DNA of 28,836 nucleotides, taken from the IMG/VR virus record IMGVR_UViG_3300032731_000215, positions 1-28,836 of that record; one strand, 5' to 3'. This document shows, one piece after another, positions 24,488 through 28,836 of this stretch. The stretch comes from a virus. Positions within the stretch are counted from its first letter, which is position 1, and every line of letters starts with the position of its first letter. The notes under the pieces were generated by a model that saw only the letters and a list, made by a program, of their open reading frames with translations, made no database searches and was not told the origin of the DNA. A program made the position numbers and the translations under genes.

Positions 24488-24618
24488 GAGCATTGCTAAT
24501 GTTTCTATTCATAGTAGGCGGAAGTCTGCTAGGTGCTTATGTTGCTGTCGAAGTCAAGAATAACTGGGGAGCTATCATTAAGTTCATAAAAAAACTATGG
24601 AAAAAAAAGATCCGTTAA
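24484..24618 (+). CDS. Small one-helix membrane protein of the lysis cassette
   Basis: This 44-residue open frame starts at the ATG overlapping the endolysin stop (ATGA). It encodes MRALLMFLFIVGGSLLGAYV, a single membrane segment, followed by a basic tail ending KKLWKKKIR. Its position, coupling and cationic C-terminus fit a small holin-like or spanin-like accessory, but the family is not recognised. It overlaps the next gene by 22 bases if that gene uses 24597, or not at all if it starts at 24621. Confidence 0.65.
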   Translation: MRALLMFLFIVGGSLLGAYVAVEVKNNWGAIIKFIKKLWKKKIR

Positions 24619-24815
24619 ATATGCCAGAAGGTAGTGTGCGTGCGATCTTAGCTTTACTGCTTACAGTAGGAATACTTATCTATGTCTTGGCTTACGATCA
24701 ATTCCCAGGTGAACTAATCAGTGTGTTGGGTGTCGTGGTTGGATTTTACTTTGGTCAAAGATTAAATGAAAATACAAGAACTACAAACAAATCAGCTAAA
24801 AAAAGAACAGTCTGA
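24597..24815 (+). CDS. Holin-like protein with two membrane segments
   Basis: This 72-residue protein contains MPEGSVRAILALLLTVGILIY (residues 9-29), then a second hydrophobic segment (LISVLGVVVGFYFG, about 40-53), and a basic C-terminus. The EGSVRAILALLL segment recurs in small phage membrane proteins near endolysins. Two starts are possible: ATG 24597, which overlaps the previous gene, and ATG 24621, right after that gene's stop (TAAATATG), giving a 64-residue form that begins at MPEGSVRA. Two in-frame starts would be a dual-start arrangement of the kind known for lambdoid holins. It overlaps the next gene by 50 bases. Confidence 0.7.
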   Translation: MEKKDPLNMPEGSVRAILALLLTVGILIYVLAYDQFPGELISVLGVVVGFYFGQRLNENTRTTNKSAKKRTV

Positions 24816-25416
24816 AAGTAAACCAAAGGACTACTGGCGTGTATCAGAGATGGGGCAATGCTTACGGAAGCGGTGGCTAAGACGTAAGGGAGAGAAACGT
24901 GCTGAGTTAGATGATAAGACGCAGTGGTTGTTTGAGTGCGGCAAAGCTATCCACTCACAGATGCAGTGGATACTTAAACGTTCAGGTGATATGATAGCTT
25001 GTGAAGAAGAAGTCAAAGGGCTTGGATATGTCGGTCACTTCGATGGGCTTATTCAGGTAGAGGATAAGATTGTGTTGGTTGATTGGAAGTCCACAGGTAA
25101 GTGGAAGCTCATGCACCTTGAGAAGAACGGGGTGGCTGATGACCATACTGTCAAACAACTACTCACCTACTACCTACTACTCAAAGACGAACACGATATA
25201 GACGAGGCCAGGGTGATCTATATTGATCGTGAGGATCTAAACAAGCAGGTAGAGTTCACCTACTGGTTGACCCCTAAGTGGGAGAAGATTATAATGGACG
25301 AGATTAAAAAGTTGGACGAGTATTGGGAGAAGGGTATACTTCCTCCACCTACACCGATTTATGATTGGCAATGTGGGTATTGTAATGTAACAAGTTGTGA
25401 GAGTTGCGGGAACTAA
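24766..25416 (+). CDS. Cas4/RecB-like PD-(D/E)XK nuclease with Fe-S cysteines
   Basis: This 216-residue protein has the Cas4-like layout: SEMGQCLRKRW with C32, a histidine H63 in GKAIHSQ, the metal-binding GHFDGLI (D93) and VLVDWKST (D106, K108), the QLLTYY motif (Q131 to Y135), and a C-terminal cysteine cluster C203, C206, C211, C214. Cas4-type exonucleases use one N-terminal and three C-terminal cysteines for a 4Fe-4S cluster; this one has a spare cysteine. No CRISPR array or other cas gene is present, so a role in phage recombination or replication is more likely. The start at 24766 is preferred because a later ATG would cut off the first motif. The terminator at 25471 follows. Confidence 0.82.
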   Translation: MKIQELQTNQLKKEQSESKPKDYWRVSEMGQCLRKRWLRRKGEKRAELDDKTQWLFECGKAIHSQMQWILKRSGDMIACEEEVKGLGYVGHFDGLIQVEDKIVLVDWKSTGKWKLMHLEKNGVADDHTVKQLLTYYLLLKDEHDIDEARVIYIDREDLNKQVEFTYWLTPKWEKIIMDEIKKLDEYWEKGILPPPTPIYDWQCGYCNVTSCESCGN

Positions 25417-25470
25417 TTGGCAGGAAGATGGTCGGTTCATAGCCTATTAATCTAACCACCGACGGGTATG

Positions 25471-25495
25471 CAGGGCTGTAGTTAGCCCTGTTTTT
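25471..25495 (+). terminator. Rho-independent terminator ending the late block
   Basis: CAGGGCT (25471-25477) pairs perfectly with AGCCCTG (25484-25490) around GTAGTT, followed by TTTTT. It ends the long structural and lysis transcript after the nuclease gene. Confidence 0.85.
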
Positions 25496-25525
25496 AGTAC
25501 CTGTTGATAAGTCTAGTAAATTGTA

Positions 25526-25554
25526 TAGACAGGTTGTGATACATAGTGTACTAT
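25526..25554 (+). promoter_or_regulatory. Sigma70-type promoter for the small-gene block
   Basis: TAGACA (25526-25531; five of six match TTGACA) is separated by 17 bases from TACTAT (25549-25554; four of six match TATAAT). It lies between a terminator and the first gene of a new, tightly overlapping block, so it is a convincing early or middle promoter. The gap 25417-25582 contains no other gene. Confidence 0.6.
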
Positions 25555-25582
25555 GAAGCCATGATAGAAATTAACAAAACAC

Positions 25583-25753
25583 ATGAGTGAAGTTTATCGG
25601 AAGCGGGAGGACAGAGTATCAATCGCGGTACGTAGGAGTGCAGCCAAAGCAATGAGGAAATACGCTAAGATGTTAAAAAGAAAAGGCAAGGGACAACACG
25701 TCATCGACATCGCTACGGTAGCGATCCTACAATACATAGAGAAAAATAAATAA
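25583..25753 (+). CDS. Small basic protein, possible ribbon-helix-helix regulator
   Basis: This 56-residue, very basic protein reads RVSIAVRRSAAKAMRKYAKM near the N-terminus and QHVIDIATVAILQYIEKNK at the end. A short strand (RVSIAV), then a helix, a glycine-containing turn and a second helix fits the size and order of ribbon-helix-helix DNA-binding proteins. It is the first gene after the promoter at 25526, a usual place for a small regulator. The ATG follows ATTAACAAAACAC. The fold assignment is an inference. Confidence 0.65.
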   Translation: MSEVYRKREDRVSIAVRRSAAKAMRKYAKMLKRKGKGQHVIDIATVAILQYIEKNK

Positions 25754-25762
25754 CATAAACAA

Positions 25763-25942
25763 ATGAGAAACCTACTCGACAAAACCCCTAAAGAAAGGTT
25801 GCACAAATACCTACATGATTATGTTGATGTTCCACGGACAAAGTACAAAAAAGATATAGAGCGTATGTGTGACACACTAGGTATAAACTACAATAAACAT
25901 ATAGAAAATAGTCGTAAACTATTATTAAGAAAACACAAATGA
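25763..25942 (+). CDS. Small protein, unknown, with LLDxTP start
   Basis: This 59-residue protein (MRNLLDKTPKERLHKYL and so on) is basic and mostly helical, with DIERMCDTLGINYNKHI in the middle. Its N-terminus resembles that of the next protein (LLD.TP.E..H), although the rest differs. The leader AACATAAACAA before ATG and the ATGA overlap with the next gene support it as real. No function is recognised; the second helix pair might be a DNA-binding helix-turn-helix. Confidence 0.65.
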   Translation: MRNLLDKTPKERLHKYLHDYVDVPRTKYKKDIERMCDTLGINYNKHIENSRKLLLRKHK

Positions 25943-26154
25943 AGCTACTCGACACAACACCTAGGGAGACGTGGCACAACCTCAAGATGTGCTGGCCACC
26001 CTACCAAGCCAAGGTAAAACAGAACATAGCAGATGGTTGGGATACGTTCCTAACTAACCAGAGACTCGATGACGAAGACCTCAAGTACAGACAACCGTCC
26101 TACCAGAAACCAAAGGGACAGAGCTGGGACGAGTACAGATGGCTACCATTTTAA
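25939..26154 (+). CDS. Small protein, unknown, with LLDxTP start
   Basis: This 71-residue protein begins MKLLDTTPRETWHNLKMCW and is rich in Trp, Tyr and Pro, ending SWDEYRWLPF. It overlaps the preceding gene by four bases (ATGA) and shares with it the N-terminal pattern LLD.TP.E..H. The aromatic, proline-rich sequence is not typical of a DNA-binding fold. No family is recognised. Confidence 0.7.
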   Translation: MKLLDTTPRETWHNLKMCWPPYQAKVKQNIADGWDTFLTNQRLDDEDLKYRQPSYQKPKGQSWDEYRWLPF

Positions 26155-26162
26155 CTAAACAT

Positions 26163-26240
26163 ATGAACCAAGATACATTCGCATTCCTAATCCTACTAGC
26201 CATAGTCACAGCCATCGGTTTACTAATAGTGTTTAAATAA
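26163..26240 (+). CDS. 25-residue single-span membrane peptide
   Basis: This open frame encodes MNQDTFAFLILLAIVTAIGL and then LIVFK: one membrane segment with an acidic start and lysine end. It is very short, but its start has the full leader TTTTAACTAAACAT-ATG and it fills the gap between two genes exactly, so I keep it. Phage micro-membrane proteins of this kind often modify host envelope functions; nothing more can be said. Confidence 0.5.
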   Translation: MNQDTFAFLILLAIVTAIGLLIVFK

Positions 26241-26244
26241 ACAA

Positions 26245-26406
26245 ATGAAGAAGCCAAGCAAGTGCGAAGAATGTCACGAACCCCTAAAGGGTAAGGGTGG
26301 TGCAGTCAAGATAAAGGACACAGTGATGTACTTATGTCCTGAGTGCCACCGCAGACAAAGAGCTAACCTATATATATTTAACAAACTACTATGTCCCAAA
26401 AACTAA
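26245..26406 (+). CDS. Small zinc-ribbon protein
   Basis: This 53-residue protein has two CxxC knuckles, C7xxC10 and C31xxC34, the latter in YLCPECHRRQR, giving a treble-clef or zinc-ribbon fold for one zinc. A lone C50 lies at the end. The leader AAATAAACAA precedes ATG. It overlaps the next zinc-ribbon gene by 16 bases in another frame. Such mini zinc ribbons in phages are usually nucleic-acid- or polymerase-binding, but the target is unknown. Confidence 0.72.
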   Translation: MKKPSKCEECHEPLKGKGGAVKIKDTVMYLCPECHRRQRANLYIFNKLLCPKN

Positions 26407-26552
26407 AGGACAAAAAAGAGAGAGCCAAGAGTCTAGTCCCTCACAATATCTGTGAGAACTGTGGATCCAAGTTCATTGACAACCCCCACTCAGATAGATA
26501 CTGCTACAACTGCTACAACGAAGATAGGGAAATCGTGGAGGATCATGAATGA
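26391..26552 (+). CDS. Second small zinc-ribbon protein
   Basis: This 53-residue protein has a basic N-terminal helix, then C21xxC24 (ICENCGSKF) and C38xxC41 (YCYNCYN), and an acidic tail. It is the same length as the zinc-ribbon protein it overlaps, but the sequences outside the knuckles differ, and the frames are different. The stop overlaps the next start by four bases (ATGA), so the run 26245-26710 is translationally coupled. Function unknown. Confidence 0.7.
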   Translation: MSQKLKDKKERAKSLVPHNICENCGSKFIDNPHSDRYCYNCYNEDREIVEDHE

Positions 26553-26710
26553 CTAAGATCAAGTTAGTGAAGCAACCAGGGGATGAGAACTATATCCTCA
26601 CCCTAACTGACGAGGCATCAGAGCAAGACATAGCCATTACCTGGAAGGAACTACTAGAACTCAAGAAGATAATTAATAAACTAAATAAGAAATATGGAAA
26701 AACTAATTGA
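26549..26710 (+). CDS. Small protein of unknown function upstream of SSB-like gene
   Basis: This 53-residue protein has a short beta-hairpin-like start (MTKIKLVKQPG, YILTLTDEAS) and a C-terminal helix ITWKELLELKKIINKLNKKYG. It overlaps both neighbours, by ATGA upstream and by 17 bases with the SSB-like gene downstream. The layout of two strands and a helix occurs in many small phage proteins without known role. Confidence 0.65.
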   Translation: MTKIKLVKQPGDENYILTLTDEASEQDIAITWKELLELKKIINKLNKKYGKTN

Positions 26711-27122
26711 CGACGAGATGAAGAAGAACCTAGAAGGAATGTATCTAAAGTATGACGACAACGGAAAGATAGAGAACAAGAAAGTTGTCGGCATAGCTTA
26801 TGTAGAGACTGCTCAGTACGGCGATGCTAACGGCAAGAGATATGAGATTAAATTTGAAGGTGATACTGAGGAAGGCAAGATTTTAACCACCACCTCTAAG
26901 AGATTGATGTGGGCTATCTATGACAAGAAGGTAGTAAAGGGCGACACTATCACCATCACTCGTACCGGAACAGGATTTGAGACACAGTATGCAGTAGAGG
27001 TAGCAGGTGGAGAGAAAGAGATAGTCAAGCCTGAGAAGCCAGGAGACGAACAGAAAGCCCCCTCTAAGGAGAGTAACGCTGGATCAGGGGATAAGGTGAG
27101 TATTGAGGATATACCATTCTAG
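26694..27122 (+). CDS. Putative single-stranded DNA-binding protein with SSB-type tail
   Basis: This 142-residue protein has a beta-rich N-terminal domain (about 12-105: KKVVGIAYVET, RYEIKFEG, KILTTTSKRLMWAIYD, GDTITITRTGTG, TQYAVEV), compatible with an OB fold, then a charged, flexible linker (107-134) and the C-terminus VSIEDIPF. The acidic EDIPF end closely matches the last residues of bacterial SSB (DDDIPF in E. coli), the tip that recruits replication and repair partners. The length and domain order also fit SSB. The N-terminal domain is not an obvious classical SSB, so this may be a divergent phage version. It suggests that this block acts in DNA replication or recombination. Confidence 0.72.
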   Translation: MEKLIDDEMKKNLEGMYLKYDDNGKIENKKVVGIAYVETAQYGDANGKRYEIKFEGDTEEGKILTTTSKRLMWAIYDKKVVKGDTITITRTGTGFETQYAVEVAGGEKEIVKPEKPGDEQKAPSKESNAGSGDKVSIEDIPF

Positions 27123-27158
27123 CATTCCACAAGGATAACTAATAAACTAAACAAACAA

Positions 27159-27380
27159 ATGAAAATGACTAAAGAAGAGAAGATCATCCACATCTTTGAC
27201 AACGGACTACTCAAGACAACCAAGGAGTTATCAGAGGAACTAGGAGTAAAGCCTGCTACCATTGGTAGTTGGTTTCACAGACTACGACAATGTGGTGTAT
27301 CAGTACGAGTTAAGTCAGGCAAGACAAGGATTGACTGGGACGGTTTAACATCAAAGCTAAAAGCTAGAAAGCAGAAGTAA
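27159..27380 (+). CDS. Helix-turn-helix DNA-binding protein
   Basis: This 73-residue basic protein contains LKTTKELSEELGVKPATIGSWFHRLRQCGV (split here as LKTTKELSEELG and KPATIGSWFHRLRQ), a clear helix-turn-helix with the G-V turn, followed by a wing-like SVRVKSGKTRIDW. It is likely a small winged-helix regulator. Two ATGs, 27159 and 27165, are close; the first fits the very long A-rich leader ending AACTAAACAAACAA. No effector domain is present. Confidence 0.75.
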   Translation: MKMTKEEKIIHIFDNGLLKTTKELSEELGVKPATIGSWFHRLRQCGVSVRVKSGKTRIDWDGLTSKLKARKQK

Positions 27381-27388
27381 ATAAACAC

Positions 27389-27775
27389 ATGAGAGAAATA
27401 AAGTTTAGGTGTTGGAACGGCAAGAAGATGACCTACTTAGATATAGAATCTGTAGGGGATTATTGTTCCGAGTATGATAGTAACCCAGAGATAATGATGT
27501 GGACTGGGTTGCTGGATAAAGCGGGCAACGAGATATATGAGGGCGACGTGTTCAAAACAGTTTACAGTGCTGGGCATTCTATACACGAGGTTTGTTTCGG
27601 ATCGTATGACAACGAGGAAGAGTGGGAAGAAAATGTTTCTGGTAATGGTTGGTACATAAAAGAACATTTGCATTGGCCAGGATATGAATTACATATAAAA
27701 GATATCTTCGGTGTCGGTGAGATGGAGATCATAGGCAACATATGGGAGAACGCTAACCTAGTTAAAAACAAATAA
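27389..27775 (+). CDS. YopX-family protein
   Basis: This 128-residue protein shows the YopX family layout: REIKFRCWNGKKMTYLD at the start, MMWTGLLDKAGNEIYEGDVF in the middle, and a closing EIIGNIWENANLV. YopX domain proteins are common in phages of many hosts, are around 120-140 residues long, and have no established biochemical function. The gene lies eight bases after the helix-turn-helix gene with leader AAATAAACAC. No catalytic residue can be named. Confidence 0.85.
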   Translation: MREIKFRCWNGKKMTYLDIESVGDYCSEYDSNPEIMMWTGLLDKAGNEIYEGDVFKTVYSAGHSIHEVCFGSYDNEEEWEENVSGNGWYIKEHLHWPGYELHIKDIFGVGEMEIIGNIWENANLVKNK

Positions 27776-27784
27776 TAAAACAAA

Positions 27785-28327
27785 ATGAAGTACTTAGATC
27801 AAATCAATCGAAGTGCTGACCAAGAACGTAAGACCAAAGTAGATCTTAACAAAGTTAAATCACAAGGTAAGTTAATGGGGATACTGTTATTAGTATTCAT
27901 GGGATTCCTATTCATTATGATGGGTGCTGAGTTAGACAAGAAGGTCATAGCCTCAACACCTGTAGAGAAGATAGTTGCTGACACAGAGGAACCACCAAGC
28001 CAAAGCAAGCCAAAGCAAGCCGAACCAGATGTGGCTAGTATGAGTGTCGAAGAACAGATACGTCACCACGCTGCCGAAGAGAACTTCCAGTGGCCAGACT
28101 ACCTAGTACGGTTGGCTAAGTGTGAGTCTAAGCTTGACCCCAAGGTAGTAAACACTAAGGGTAACTCTCCAGCCTCAAGAGACCGTGGAGTTTTCCAGAT
28201 CAATGACTACTGGCAGAGACAGGTGACTGACGAGCAAGCGTTTGATGTAGAGTGGAGTACTAAGTGGACAATGAAGCGCATCAACCAAGGTGACCAACAT
28301 CTATGGAGCTGTGATAAATTAATATAA
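27785..28327 (+). CDS. Membrane-anchored transglycosylase-like protein
   Basis: This 180-residue protein has a basic cytoplasmic N-terminus, one membrane segment (about 30-47, LMGILLLVFMGFLFIMMG), a Pro/Lys/Gln-rich linker with a short repeated SKPKQ segment (72-82), and a C-terminal lysozyme-like domain (about 88-180). LAKCESKLDPK places a probable catalytic glutamate at E114, and RDRGVFQINDYWQRQ is the usual second motif of SLT or transglycosylase domains. C113 and C176 could form a disulfide. The orientation suggests an enzyme facing the periplasm or wall. It lies far from the lysis cassette, so it may act early, in cell-envelope remodelling, rather than in lysis. Confidence 0.75.
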   Translation: MKYLDQINRSADQERKTKVDLNKVKSQGKLMGILLLVFMGFLFIMMGAELDKKVIASTPVEKIVADTEEPPSQSKPKQAEPDVASMSVEEQIRHHAAEENFQWPDYLVRLAKCESKLDPKVVNTKGNSPASRDRGVFQINDYWQRQVTDEQAFDVEWSTKWTMKRINQGDQHLWSCDKLI

Positions 28328-28331
28328 ACCT

Positions 28332-28836
28332 ATGAGAAAAGTAGCGTACCACGTACCAACAAGGGCTGACTTCGAGCGACAAGTACAGCCTTGGTTGGAT
28401 GAGAAGTATTGGTGGGGTGAAGAAGTTGGTGGAGTGAAATATGGTGAAGTATATCACAAAGCATGGAATAGATATAAAGAAGATACTTGTGTTTATTTAG
28501 ATGATGATGGTCTAATAAAATATAACCAAATAACTTATCTTAAATCAATTAACTACAAAATCATGGAACCAAAGAAGACACTAGAGAACGCAGTAGCAGG
28601 GGACTTTATTCAAGACCACAGTGGAGACAAGAGAAAGATACTCTCAGCAGACGGAGAAGGAGAGAGTACAGTGTTTCAGCTATCCCAGTTTGCAGAGCAG
28701 GGTGACACTGATTTTTATAAGATGCACGGTACGACCCTAACTCTCTACGAGCTAAAAGAAGACGGCTACAAACCAGTAACCGACGACAAAGTAGTCCTCT
28801 CTATGGATGAGGTAGTAAAATTGTACAACATAGAAA
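28332..28836 (+). CDS. Two-domain small phage protein (runs off window)
   Basis: An open frame from ATG 28332 continues in phase to the window edge with at least 168 residues. Residues 1-77 (VAYHVPTRADFERQVQPWLD, then DTCVYLDDDGLIKYNQITY) resemble a whole small phage protein type that starts with a PT....F segment and has a TC...D...I.Y middle. Residues 78 on (MEPKKTLENAVAGDFIQDHSG, FQLSQFAEQGD, TLYELKEDGYKPV) look like a second, separate small protein. The ATG at 28563 is preceded by ATTAACTACAAAATC, the usual start leader of this phage, so a second start or a gene fusion is possible. The end is outside the window. Confidence 0.65.
   Translation, partial: MRKVAYHVPTRADFERQVQPWLDEKYWWGEEVGGVKYGEVYHKAWNRYKEDTCVYLDDDGLIKYNQITYLKSINYKIMEPKKTLENAVAGDFIQDHSGDKRKILSADGEGESTVFQLSQFAEQGDTDFYKMHGTTLTLYELKEDGYKPVTDDKVVLSMDEVVKLYNIE

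Noticed and set aside
24766-25416. Part of a CRISPR-Cas system because of the Cas4-like motifs
   Set aside because: No repeats-spacer array, cas1, cas2 or effector gene is present; Cas4-like nucleases are common in phages on their own.
1-28836. tRNA genes, attachment sites, integrase or lysogeny genes
   Set aside because: No cloverleaf with acceptor and T-arm signature was found, and no integrase, excisionase or CI-like repressor could be recognised, so temperate lifestyle is not supported within this window.

Overview
The window is part of the genome of an uncultivated tailed double-stranded DNA bacteriophage. All genes lie on the + strand, are tightly packed, and follow a virion-assembly, lysis, then small replication/regulatory gene order. 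The standard stop code is used (TGA, TAA and TAG all end genes). There are no tRNA genes, integrase, IS elements or CRISPR. The host cannot be named. Only two genes (7003 and 19246) have a well-placed Shine-Dalgarno sequence; most starts follow an A-rich leader close to TAACTAAACA-ATG, which suggests a host or phage that initiates translation with little use of Shine-Dalgarno pairing.

Layout. 1-4315 is the packaging and head module: the C-terminus of the large terminase, portal, an acidic small protein, scaffold and major capsid protein. 4430-14101 is an unusually long block of repeat-rich, beta-rich and lectin-like (LamG/ConA-fold) proteins between the capsid gene and the connector, interrupted by a free-standing endonuclease VII-type HNH gene (9398-9880). 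14173-17132 holds the head-tail adaptor and a tail nozzle-like protein carrying an inserted carbohydrate-binding-like domain. With no tape measure, tail tube or sheath visible, this points to a short-tailed (podovirus-like) particle. 17146-18155 encodes two small fibre/decoration-type proteins. 18165-23656 encodes three probable internal (ejection) proteins, the last of 1136 residues. 23658-24815 is a lysis cassette: XhlA-like membrane protein, M23 peptidase, and two further membrane proteins. A Cas4/RecB-like nuclease with four C-terminal cysteines follows. A terminator (25471-25495) and a promoter (25526-25554) then separate the late block from a run of small overlapping genes: possible ribbon-helix-helix protein, zinc ribbons, a putative ssDNA-binding protein with an SSB-type EDIPF tail, a helix-turn-helix protein, a YopX-family protein and a membrane-anchored transglycosylase-like protein. 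The last reading frame runs off the window.

The most unusual signals are outside the proteins. The intergenic gaps around the scaffold-capsid module (2392-2590 and 4316-4429) each fold on paper into an outer helix enclosing two hairpins, and the first also has a competing 8-bp pairing and a terminator. Further strong hairpins lie at 7259-7348, 7871-7897 and 14108-14156. They look like a set of cis-acting RNA elements that punctuate the structural operon; a packaging-RNA-like role for the first is only a speculation. All family assignments come from reading motifs by eye, without database searches.
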